From positions 1-24,786 of the forward strand of contig JBFGCT010000044.1 in assembly GCA_041581055.1 (NCBI GenBank): DNA of 24,786 nt. Direction: 5' to 3'. This document shows, piece after piece, positions 14,616-21,661 of the stretch (its first letter is position 1; the number at the start of each line of letters is the position of its first letter). This DNA comes from JBFGCT01 sp041581055. Lineage in GTDB: Bacteria > Actinomycetota > Acidimicrobiia > Acidimicrobiales > Ilumatobacteraceae. The notes under the pieces are model-generated. The model had not been told where the DNA came from. It searched no databases and saw only the letters and a program-made list of their open reading frames with translations. The position numbers and the translations under genes are program-made.

Positions 14616-15554
14616 TCAGGCGGTCGACGGTTGGGCGGTCTCGGCGACCGGGGCGCGCTGCGCGTGGCGGCGGCTGATCGTGTCCACGGCGACGACCACG
14701 GCGCAGCCGGCGAGCGCCAACAGGACGGGAACGGCGACGGGGTCGCTCGGCAGCGCCAACGTGGTCGCATGGGTCCCACCGGGCCACGGCCACAGGACCC
14801 GCGTCGAGCCGATCATCAGCCCGAGCATCGCCGCGATCACCCAGTTGTGGTACTCGTGCAACAGCCAGTTCAGGAGCGTGGAGAACAGCGCCAAGCCGAT
14901 CACGCAACCGAGCGCCAGCGCGCCGAGCGACGCGACGTCGCGGTCGTTCACCGCGCCGAGCACCTCGGTGTACATGCCGAGCAACACGAGGATGAACGAG
15001 CCCGAGATCCCCGGCAGGATCATCGCGCAGATGGCGATCGCGCCGGCTCCGAAGAAGACCCACAGCGGCTCGGTGACGATCTCCGCCGCGCCCTCGGCGA
15101 CCTCGGTGTCCGAGCGCAGCCCGAGCAGCAGGAACATCGCGATGCCGACGCCGGCCATCAGCGTGACGGACACGGCGTCGATCCGGGTCAGCATGTGCCA
15201 GGCGACCCAGATCGTGCCGACGACGAGACCGAGGAACAGCGCCGCCATCTCGACCGGCTGCTCGTCGAGGAGGCGTTCGAGCAGCGACGCGAGCAGCAGC
15301 ACGGCGAGCAGGATCCCGGCGAGCAGGGAGAGCAGCCAGACCCACGCGATCTCGCGGAACGTGGCCCGGAACCCGGCGATGTCCGCGGTCAGCAGTTGCC
15401 GCAGCCCGTGGGCGCCGAGCCGGATGTTGCCGATCAGCCGGTCGTAGATCCCGAGGACCAGGGCGACCGTGCCGCCCGAGACGCCGGGCACGATGTCGGC
15501 GGCGCCCATCGCGAAGCCGCGGGCGACCTGCCAGACCGGGGAGGGGAGTTGCAC
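14616..15554 (-). CDS. popT: DUF368 membrane protein, undecaprenyl-phosphate translocase
   Basis: The 312-residue polytopic membrane protein has the two inverted family signatures: ADIVPGVSGGTVALVLGIYD near residue 19 and MILPGISGSFILVLLGMYTE in the second half. About eight to ten hydrophobic segments are visible, with a short hydrophilic C-terminus. DUF368 proteins were recently identified as PopT, which returns undecaprenyl phosphate across the cytoplasmic membrane for reuse in cell-wall synthesis. The gene starts 47 bases after the cobS stop on the same strand and may be the last gene of the cob operon, although no functional tie with cobalamin is known. Its stop is 23 bases from that of the convergent aminotransferase gene. 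Confidence 0.88.
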   Translation of the reverse strand: MQLPSPVWQVARGFAMGAADIVPGVSGGTVALVLGIYDRLIGNIRLGAHGLRQLLTADIAGFRATFREIAWVWLLSLLAGILLAVLLLASLLERLLDEQPVEMAALFLGLVVGTIWVAWHMLTRIDAVSVTLMAGVGIAMFLLLGLRSDTEVAEGAAEIVTEPLWVFFGAGAIAICAMILPGISGSFILVLLGMYTEVLGAVNDRDVASLGALALGCVIGLALFSTLLNWLLHEYHNWVIAAMLGLMIGSTRVLWPWPGGTHATTLALPSDPVAVPVLLALAGCAVVVAVDTISRRHAQRAPVAETAQPSTA

Positions 15555-15601
15555 GCCGGAAGGCTATCGACGCGAGCGCGGCGCGACGCCGACCCGCGGC
15601 C

Positions 15602-16381
15602 TCACGACCACCACAGCTCGTGGCGCAGTGCGAGCCCGGTCACGACCACGAGCACCGCGCACTCGCCGACCTGCTCGATCGCGCCGAGGATGTCGCCGTT
15701 CACGCCTTCGAACGCCCGGAGCGCGACGACGGCGACGACCGTCGCGCCGCCCGCCGCGGCGAGCGCCAGCGGTCCGACCCACCACCCGGTGGCGATCGCC
15801 GCCAGCGCCACGCCGGCGAGGACGCCGGCTGCCGCCCGCCGGGTCGACAGATCCCGCGTGTACGCCGCGCCGAGACCGGGCGACGGTTCCGACCGGACGG
15901 CCCCCATCACGCCCACCGCCGCGCCCCGGCCGAGGGCGTGCGCCGCGACGAGCCCGCCGAACGCCGCCGCCGGCGTCAGCGACGCGACACAGGCGACGCG
16001 CAGCACGATCGACCCGCAGAGCGCGGCGACGCCGTAACTCCCGTGCCGCGGGTCGGCGAGGATCTCCCGGCGGCGAGCGGGGGTCGACCCGCCCATCGCG
16101 TCGGCTGTGTCGGCGAGGCCGTCCTCGTGAAACGCCCCCGTCAGCACGATGCCGGCGAGGACGGCCACGGCGGCGGCCACGGGCGCGGGCACCACCTCCA
16201 TCAGACCGGCCGCCACCGCGCCAACCACCGCGCCGATGATCGCGCCGACGACCGGGAACCAGGGCACGCACCGGGCCAGATCAGGGGCGCGGCCGAGGTG
16301 GATCGGGACCCGCGTGAGGAACTGCGCCGCGCCGAGCAGCCCGCGACCACCCGGTCGGCCGTCGGTCGTCGGAGACGTCAT
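15602..16381 (-). CDS. cobS: Adenosylcobinamide-GDP ribazoletransferase (cobalamin synthase)
   Basis: This membrane enzyme joins adenosylcobinamide-GDP with alpha-ribazole (or its phosphate) to give adenosylcobalamin (phosphate), the last assembly step. The 259-residue length is typical. The metal-binding signature FHEDGLADTADAMGG occupies residues 84-98, followed by RREILADPRHGSYGVAAL. The rest is alternating hydrophobic helices such as PWFPVVGAIIGAVVGAVAAGL and the C-terminal VNGDILGAIEQVGECAVLVVV. It starts 13 bases after the cobT stop and is clearly in one operon with cobO-cobU-cobT. Confidence 0.95.
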   Translation of the reverse strand: MTSPTTDGRPGGRGLLGAAQFLTRVPIHLGRAPDLARCVPWFPVVGAIIGAVVGAVAAGLMEVVPAPVAAAVAVLAGIVLTGAFHEDGLADTADAMGGSTPARRREILADPRHGSYGVAALCGSIVLRVACVASLTPAAAFGGLVAAHALGRGAAVGVMGAVRSEPSPGLGAAYTRDLSTRRAAAGVLAGVALAAIATGWWVGPLALAAAGGATVVAVVALRAFEGVNGDILGAIEQVGECAVLVVVTGLALRHELWWS

Positions 16382-16394
16382 CGTCGGGGCCCGG

Positions 16395-17390
16395 TCATTC
16401 CTCGCCGAACCACTCGGCGAAGGTGGGGACGTCGGTGATGCCGGCGCACGCCATCGAGATCAGCGGAACCGCCGCCATCGCCCCCGACCCCTCGCCGAGG
16501 CGCATGTCGAGGTCGAGCAACGGCCGCTTGCCGAGCCGCTCGAGCAGTCGGCGGTGGCCGGGCTCCGCCGAGCAATGGCCGACCGTGCAGTGGTCGAGGG
16601 CGCCGGGCGCGGCGATGCTCAACGGGAGCACCGACGACGTGACGACATACCCGTCGAGCACGACCGGAATCGACCGATGCCGGGCGGCGATCGTCGCCGC
16701 GGCGATCGCGACGAGTTCGGCCCCGCCGACCTCGCGCAGGATCTCGATCGGGTCGGTGACGCCGGCGATGCGCCTGACCGACTCTTGGACCGCCTGCCGC
16801 TTGCGGGCGAGGCCCTCGTCGTCCACGCCCGTGCCCCGGCCGACCCAGGCCGCGGCCTCGCCGCCGGCCAGCGCGGCGGCGATCGCCGCGGAGGGCGTCG
16901 TGTTGCCGATGCCCATCTCGCCGAGCACCAGCAGGTCGCAGTCGAGCCCGCCGACCGCGTCGAACGCCTGGCCGACCACCGCGTCGAAGCGAGCCGGGCT
17001 CATCGCCGCCTCGAAGCGGATGTCGGCGGTCGGTCGCCCGATGCCGACGTCGACCGCGGTCACCGTCGCCCCGGCGATCGAGGCGAAGGCGTTGATCGTC
17101 GACCGACCCTGCCGGTAGGCGTCGAACATCGCCCGGGTGATGCCGGTCGGGTAGGCGCTCACGTTGGTCGCCGCGGCCACGCCGTGATCGGCGGCGAAGA
17201 TGAGGCCGGCCGGCTTCACGACGCGCGGGTGGGAGGAGCGCTGCCAGCCGGCGATCCACTCGGCCAGCTCGTCGAGCCAGACCAGGGCCCCGCTGGGGCG
17301 CAGGATGTGGGCGGCCCGCTCGTGCACGGCCCGTCGCGCGTCGTCGTCGCAGCTCGGCAGGTCGGCGAGGCGGTCGTGCAGCAGGGTCAT
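16395..17390 (-). CDS. cobT: Nicotinate-nucleotide--dimethylbenzimidazole phosphoribosyltransferase
   Basis: This enzyme activates the lower ligand: it transfers phosphoribose from nicotinate mononucleotide to 5,6-dimethylbenzimidazole, forming alpha-ribazole phosphate for CobS. The 331 residues show PAGLIFAADHGVAAATNVSAYP near 60, LGEMGIGNTTPSAA in the middle, and LDMRLGEGSGAMAAVPLI, in which Glu300 corresponds to the catalytic base of the family. The ATG overlaps the cobU stop (ATGA). Together with cobS and cobU it completes nucleotide-loop assembly, useful for both de novo synthesis and cobinamide salvage. Confidence 0.95.
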   Translation of the reverse strand: MTLLHDRLADLPSCDDDARRAVHERAAHILRPSGALVWLDELAEWIAGWQRSSHPRVVKPAGLIFAADHGVAAATNVSAYPTGITRAMFDAYRQGRSTINAFASIAGATVTAVDVGIGRPTADIRFEAAMSPARFDAVVGQAFDAVGGLDCDLLVLGEMGIGNTTPSAAIAAALAGGEAAAWVGRGTGVDDEGLARKRQAVQESVRRIAGVTDPIEILREVGGAELVAIAAATIAARHRSIPVVLDGYVVTSSVLPLSIAAPGALDHCTVGHCSAEPGHRRLLERLGKRPLLDLDMRLGEGSGAMAAVPLISMACAGITDVPTFAEWFGEE

Positions 17391-17941
17391 GGCGCGCTCC
17401 GGCCGGGCCGGTCGGGGAGGTGATCCAACGGGTCGCCGAGCGGGATCGCCCGCCCGGCGACGAGCAGCAGGCTGGTGTCGGCCACCGAAGCCCAGGTCTG
17501 GTTGACCCTCCCGAGCACGTCACGGTAGCGCCGTCCGATGGCGGTCTCGGGATGAACGCCGAGCCCGACCTCGTTGGAGATCGCGACGACCGGCGCCGGG
17601 TGGGCAGCAGCACGGCCCGCGGTGTCGGCGGCGAGGCGCTCGATCTCCTCGTCGCCGCGGCCGTGCCACATCAGGTTCGACACCCACAACGTCAGGCAGT
17701 CGATCACGATCATCGCGTCCGGTGCCGTGGTGATCGCCGCGGCGACGTCGAGCGGCGCCTCGATCGTCGTCCATCCGGCCGGGCGTTCCGCCCGGTGACG
17801 GGCGATGCGCTGCGCCATGTCGTCGTCGATGAGCGGGGCCGTGGCCAGGTAGGCGACCGCGCCGTCGTGGCGCTGCCCGAGCGTGACCGCGAGCGCGCTC
17901 TTGCCGCTCCGCGCCCCTCCGAACAGCATCGTCAGCGCCAT
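17387..17941 (-). CDS. cobU: Adenosylcobinamide kinase / adenosylcobinamide-phosphate guanylyltransferase
   Basis: This bifunctional enzyme phosphorylates adenosylcobinamide and then transfers GMP from GTP to make adenosylcobinamide-GDP. The 184-residue protein starts MALTMLFGGARSGKS, with the P-loop GGARSGKS at residues 8-15. The conserved HRAERPAGWTTIEAP (family site of the GMP-linked histidine), MIVIDCLTLWVSNLM and VVAISNEVGLGVHPE blocks follow. An in-frame GTG at 17950 would add three residues; ATG 17941 places the P-loop at the usual distance. The stop overlaps the cobT start, and the gene begins 45 bases after the cobO stop. Confidence 0.95.
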   Translation of the reverse strand: MALTMLFGGARSGKSALAVTLGQRHDGAVAYLATAPLIDDDMAQRIARHRAERPAGWTTIEAPLDVAAAITTAPDAMIVIDCLTLWVSNLMWHGRGDEEIERLAADTAGRAAAHPAPVVAISNEVGLGVHPETAIGRRYRDVLGRVNQTWASVADTSLLLVAGRAIPLGDPLDHLPDRPGRSAP

Positions 17942-17986
17942 GGGCCGCACCGCTCGGCAGGTTCGCTCATCGCAGCGGCCGGCGGT

Positions 17987-18583
17987 TCAGTAGTCGAGGC
18001 CGCGCATCGCGCGGATCCCCCGCTGGTAGGCGTGCTTGACCTCGCGCATCTCCGTGACCGTGTCCGCCAGCTCGATCAGCTCCGGCGCCGCGTCGCGGCC
18101 GGTCACGATCACGTTGACGTGCCTTGGCCGGTCCCTGATCGGCCCGACGACGTCGTCGATCGGCAGCCAGCCGAACGACGAGAGGTAGGTCAGCTCGTCG
18201 AGGATCACGAGTTGATGGTCGCCGGCGTTGATGATCTCGAGGGCGGCGGCCCAGCCTTCCGCGGCGTGCCGCTTGTCGTTGGTCATGTCGTCGGAGTCCC
18301 AGGTGAACCCGTCGCCGAACGCGTGCCACTCGACACCGAGCTGGCGGCCGATCTTCTCCTCGCCGACCTTCCAGTCGCCCGACTTGATGAACTGGACGAC
18401 GGCCACGTTCCAGCCGCGGGCGACGGCGCGGATCATCATGCCGAACGCCGCCGACGACTTGCCCTTGCCGTTGCCGGTGTTGACGACGACGACCGAGTCG
18501 GCGCTGCGCAAGCCGTCCGGCCGGGGATCGTCGGTGGGAGCTGAATCGGCGGTGTCGTCTGCGGCGGTGTCGGCGGCGGCCAT
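17987..18583 (-). CDS. cobO: Cob(I)alamin adenosyltransferase (CobA/CobO type)
   Basis: This enzyme transfers the 5'-deoxyadenosyl group of ATP to the cobalt of cobalamin or corrinoid precursors. The 198-residue protein has the P-loop NTGNGKGKSSAAFGMMIRA (GNGKGKSS at 37-44), then NVAVVQFIKSGDWKVGEE, LVILDELTYLSSFGWL (Walker B-like) and VNVIVTGRDAAPELIELAD, ending with TEMREVKHAYQRGIRAMRGL, all characteristic of this family. The ATG at 18583 gives an acidic, Ala-rich N-terminal tail of about 28 residues; a longer frame to 18994 would run antisense through the riboswitch and was rejected. It is first in the cobO-cobU-cobT-cobS-popT series and divergent from btuF. Confidence 0.93.
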   Translation of the reverse strand: MAAADTAADDTADSAPTDDPRPDGLRSADSVVVVNTGNGKGKSSAAFGMMIRAVARGWNVAVVQFIKSGDWKVGEEKIGRQLGVEWHAFGDGFTWDSDDMTNDKRHAAEGWAAALEIINAGDHQLVILDELTYLSSFGWLPIDDVVGPIRDRPRHVNVIVTGRDAAPELIELADTVTEMREVKHAYQRGIRAMRGLDY

Positions 18584-18587
18584 GAGA

Positions 18588-18617
18588 TTGGGGAGCGTAC
18601 GCACCGATCGGTACGAT
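18588..18617 (+). promoter_or_regulatory. Candidate promoter of the riboswitch-btuFCD transcript
   Basis: TTGGGG (18588-18593) and TACGAT (18612-18617) are separated by 18 bases, and the cobalamin aptamer begins just downstream. The -35 lies only a few bases from the divergent cobO start codon, so transcription of the two units may interfere. Pattern evidence only. Confidence 0.45.
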
Positions 18618-18624
18618 GTCGAAC

Positions 18625-18800
18625 TGTCGATGGCGCAGCGAAGTCGGTGAGATCCCGACGCTGTCCCGCAACGGTGATCCTCCGGCCCCGGCCGGTGGTA
18701 GTCCGGTCGCCTGCCCGTCGGCGCGAGACACTCCCTCGAGGCAAGGGACGGTTCGCCCGAACCCAGCTTGTCCTCCAACGAACCCGACTTGGAGGAGCAC
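18625..18800 (+). ncRNA. Cobalamin (B12) riboswitch with translational expression platform
   Basis: The aptamer core is recognisable in order: AAGTCGGTGAGATCCCGAC (18641-18659), the conserved CTGTCCCGCAACGGTGA (18661-18677), and the B12 box AGTCCGGTCGCCTGCC (from 18700). A possible closing pair is TGTC (18625-18628) with GACA (18727-18730). The expression platform is a perfect 8-bp stem: TCCTCCAA (18771-18778) pairs with TTGGAGGA (18789-18796), which contains the btuF ribosome binding site 4 bases before the ATG at 18801. High B12 should favour the closed form and block translation. No T tract is present, so control is most likely translational. Ends are approximate. Confidence 0.9.
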
Positions 18801-19745
18801 ATGGATTCCAGACACCGACGCCGGCGCACCGGCGCGATCGCGCTGCTCGCCGGCATCGCCCTGATCGCCGGGGCGTGCGGGAGCGACGACGGGGCCGCGG
18901 CCGACGACGCCACCGCCGGGGCCGAGTCGGCCCCGACCGCCGAGCCGGCGCCGACCGGTCCGCGGCGAATCGTGTCGCTGAGCCCGACCCACACCGAGAT
19001 GGTGTTCGCGATCGGGGCGGGAGACCTGCTGGTCGCCGTCGACGACTTCTCCGACTACCCGGCCGAGGCGCTCGAGCTGCCACACGACCTCTCGGGATTC
19101 GAGCCGAACGTCGAGGCGATCGCCTCCTTCGAGCCCGATCTCGTGATCACCGGCGGGGACTTCACCGGTCTCGGCGCGCAACTGGCCGAGCTCGACATCG
19201 AGGCGTGGGACGGCCCCGCCGCCCAGACGCTCGACGACACGTACGAGCAGATCGAGCAGCTCGGCGCCATCACCGGGCACGAGGCGGACGCGCAGGAGTT
19301 GGTCGCCTCGATGCGATCGCGCGTCGACGCCGTCGTCGCCGCCGCGCCCCGCCCGGATGATCCGATCGACTTCTACCACGAGCTGGACTCGACCCTGTAC
19401 AGCGCCGACTCCACGACGTTCATCGGCGCGGTCTACTCGCTGGTCGGGCTGCGCAACATCGCCGATGGGGCCGACGACGGGTCGTTCGGTTTCCCGCAGC
19501 TCAACGCCGAGTTCGTGGTGTCCGCCGACCCGGACATCATCTTCCTGGCCGACACGAAGTGCTGCGCCGAGTCGGCCGAGACGGTGGCCGCCCGACCGGG
19601 ATGGGACGTGATCACCGCCGTGCGCGAGGGCAACATCGTCGAGATGGACGACGACATCGCCTCCCGCTGGGGCCCGCGGATCGTCGACTACCTGGAGACG
19701 GTCGCCGCTGTCGTCGCCTCGGTCGCGCCAGGCGACAGCGGATGA
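18801..19745 (+). CDS. btuF: Cobalamin ABC transporter substrate-binding lipoprotein
   Basis: The 314-residue protein begins with a basic stretch (RHRRRR), a hydrophobic core IALLAGIALIAGA and Cys26 in a relaxed lipobox, then a low-complexity Ala/Asp linker, as in exported lipoproteins. The mature part is a periplasmic-binding fold of the vitamin B12/siderophore type: RRIVSLSPTHTEMVFAIGAG near residue 53, FEPNVEAIASFEPDLVITGG near 95, and a second lobe with AEFVVSADPDIIFLADTKCC. It should capture corrinoid outside the membrane and deliver it to the BtuC/BtuD pair encoded next. The ATG at 18801 has the sequestered GGAGGA ribosome binding site. A start at 18768 would place the riboswitch stem inside the gene. 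The upstream B12 riboswitch supports cobalamin as substrate over haem or siderophore. Confidence 0.9.
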   Translation: MDSRHRRRRTGAIALLAGIALIAGACGSDDGAAADDATAGAESAPTAEPAPTGPRRIVSLSPTHTEMVFAIGAGDLLVAVDDFSDYPAEALELPHDLSGFEPNVEAIASFEPDLVITGGDFTGLGAQLAELDIEAWDGPAAQTLDDTYEQIEQLGAITGHEADAQELVASMRSRVDAVVAAAPRPDDPIDFYHELDSTLYSADSTTFIGAVYSLVGLRNIADGADDGSFGFPQLNAEFVVSADPDIIFLADTKCCAESAETVAARPGWDVITAVREGNIVEMDDDIASRWGPRIVDYLETVAAVVASVAPGDSG

Positions 19746-19752
19746 CCTGACG

Positions 19753-20820
19753 ATGGCCACCGACGAGCGGCGGCTGGCGGCGCGCGGCCGGGCCCGCTCC
19801 GATCGCTTCTGGTACGCGATCGGCGCGGCGGTGCTCGTCCTCGCCGTGCTCGTCGGCGCATCGATCGGGCCCGCCGGGCCGGAGTGGTGGCGGGTGCCGC
19901 TCGAACTGCTCAACCGGTCGCCGCTGCTCTCGTTCGACACCGGGGTCTCCGACTCGGAGTGGGCGATCGTGTGGCGGATCCGCATGCCGCGCGTGGTGCT
20001 GGGCGGTCTGGTCGGCGGGATGCTGTCGATCGCCGGCGCCAGCTATCAGGGCGTGTTCCGCAACCCGCTCGTCGACCCGTACCTGCTCGGGGCGGCCGCA
20101 GGGGCCGGGCTGGGCGCGACGATCGCGCTGACGACCGGGCGCGACGCCACCGCGTCGTGGCCGGTCGACCCGGTCGTGACGATCGCGTTCGCCGTCTCGC
20201 TGCTCACCGTGCTGGTCACGTACACGGTGGGCGCCTCGTTCGGCGGTACCCGCTCCGGGGTCACGCTCGTGCTCGCCGGCGTGGCGGTCGTCTCGTTCGT
20301 GACCGCGCTGCAGACGTTCATCCTCCAGCGCAACCTGGACGTGGTGCGCGAGGTCTTCCAGTGGATCCTCGGCCGGTTGGCCGGGGCGACCTGGTCCGAC
20401 GTCCGACTGGTCGTGCCGTACGTCGTGCTGAGCAGCATCGTGTTGATGTTGCACCGGCGTCACCTCGACGTGTTCCGCGTCGGCGACGACGAGGCGGCGA
20501 CGCTCGGGGTCTCGGTGGCCCGGACCCGCCTGGTGATCGTCGTCGCGGCGACGCTCGGCACCGCGGCCGTGGTCTCGGTGAGCGGGCTGATCGGGTTCGT
20601 CGGCCTGGTCGTGCCGCACGCGATCCGGCTCGTCGCCGGCGCCGGGTATCGCCGGCTGCTGCCGCTGTCGCTGATGATCGGCGCGGCGTTCCTGATCCTC
20701 GCCGACATCCCGGGGCGGATGTTGACCAACCCGGCCGAAACCCCGATCGGCGTGGTGACGGCGTTCATCGGCGCGCCGTTCTTCATCTACCTGCTGCGCA
20801 CGAGGCGCGTCGCCGGATGA
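19753..20820 (+). CDS. btuC: Cobalamin ABC transporter permease (FecCD family)
   Basis: The 355-residue integral membrane protein has about ten hydrophobic segments of the BtuC/FecCD type. Signatures include WRIRMPRVVLGGLVGGMLSIAG, YQGVFRNPLVDPYLLGAAAGAG (the family G.(Y/F)Q...(R/N)PL..P..LG block), the coupling-helix region VFRVGDDEAATLGVSVARTR and SGLIGFVGLVVPHAIRLVAG. It forms the translocation channel for the substrate delivered by BtuF. It starts 7 bases after btuF and its stop overlaps the btuD start (ATGA). It lies under the same riboswitch. Confidence 0.93.
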   Translation: MATDERRLAARGRARSDRFWYAIGAAVLVLAVLVGASIGPAGPEWWRVPLELLNRSPLLSFDTGVSDSEWAIVWRIRMPRVVLGGLVGGMLSIAGASYQGVFRNPLVDPYLLGAAAGAGLGATIALTTGRDATASWPVDPVVTIAFAVSLLTVLVTYTVGASFGGTRSGVTLVLAGVAVVSFVTALQTFILQRNLDVVREVFQWILGRLAGATWSDVRLVVPYVVLSSIVLMLHRRHLDVFRVGDDEAATLGVSVARTRLVIVVAATLGTAAVVSVSGLIGFVGLVVPHAIRLVAGAGYRRLLPLSLMIGAAFLILADIPGRMLTNPAETPIGVVTAFIGAPFFIYLLRTRRVAG

Positions 20821-21617
20821 GCGTGCTCGGCTTCGCCGAGGTGGCCGTCCGGTTCGGCGCCCAGGATGCGGTGCTTCCGTTCACCGACCGTGTCCGCTCG
20901 GGGGAGTGGCTGGGCCTGATCGGGCCGAACGGCGCGGGGAAGTCGTCGCTGCTGCGCGCCGTCGCCGGTCTGGTCGCCTCGTCGGGCACGTTGACGATCG
21001 ACGATCACGACCTCGGCGGGCTGCGCCATCGCGAGCGCGCCCAGCTCGTGGCCTACGTGCCGCAGGAGCCGCTGATCCCCGACGATATGACGGCGGCGGA
21101 GTACGTGTTGCTCGGCCGGACGCCGTACATCGGCTATTTCGGCTCGGAGGGCCGCCGCGATCGCGAGATCGTGAGCGATGTGCTGGCACGCCTGGATCTG
21201 GCCGACTTCGCCGACCGCCCGCTCGGCGCCCTCAGCGGTGGCGAGCGGCAGCGGGTGGTGATCGCCCGGGCGCTGGCCCAGCAGGCGCCCGTCCTGCTCC
21301 TCGACGAGCCGACCTCGGCGCTCGACATCGGCCATCAGCAGCAGGCCCTCGAACTGGTCACCGAGCTGCGCCGGCAGCAGGGCCTGACCGTGATCTCGGC
21401 GCTGCACGACCTCACGCTCGCCGGCACGTACACCGACCGCCTGACGATGCTGCATCACGGCGCCGTCGTCGCCTCCGGGTCGGCCGCCGACGTGCTCACC
21501 GCCGACCGCTTGTCCGACGTGTTCCACGTCAGTGTCAGCGTCGACGTCGAGCCCGACGGCTCGGTGATCGTCGTCCCCCGCCGCGAGCGACCTCCCGACC
21601 GGGCGCCCGGCAACTGA
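20817..21617 (+). CDS. btuD: Cobalamin ABC transporter ATP-binding protein
   Basis: The 266-residue ATPase energises uptake through BtuC. Walker A GPNGAGKSS is at residues 36-44, the Q-loop at VPQEPL near 81, the signature LSGGERQRVVIARALA from 139, Walker B VLLLDEPTSALD at 159-170, and the H-loop His197 in ISALHDLTLA. The C-terminal ~60 residues, including GSAADVLTADRLSDVF, are usual for the FecE/BtuD group. Translation is coupled to btuC by the four-base overlap. The hairpin at 21635-21654 probably ends the transcript. Confidence 0.93.
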   Translation: MSVLGFAEVAVRFGAQDAVLPFTDRVRSGEWLGLIGPNGAGKSSLLRAVAGLVASSGTLTIDDHDLGGLRHRERAQLVAYVPQEPLIPDDMTAAEYVLLGRTPYIGYFGSEGRRDREIVSDVLARLDLADFADRPLGALSGGERQRVVIARALAQQAPVLLLDEPTSALDIGHQQQALELVTELRRQQGLTVISALHDLTLAGTYTDRLTMLHHGAVVASGSAADVLTADRLSDVFHVSVSVDVEPDGSVIVVPRRERPPDRAPGN

Positions 21618-21634
21618 CGAAAGCGCCAACGGCC

Positions 21635-21654
21635 GGTCGGCGAACGTGCCGACC
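21635..21654. terminator. Hairpin between convergent btuD and HNH gene
   Basis: GGTCGGC (21635-21641) and GCCGACC (21648-21654) form a perfect 7-bp stem with a 6-base loop. It sits in the 44-base gap between the btuD stop and the stop of the minus-strand HNH gene. No U tract is seen on either strand. Confidence 0.5.
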
Positions 21655-21661
21655 TCCGAGC

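Noticed and set aside
18584..18994. Long N-terminal extension of cobO
   Set aside because: It would be antisense to the B12 riboswitch and the start of btuF; its Ser/Arg-rich sequence has no similarity to CobO. ATG 18583 gives the normal length.
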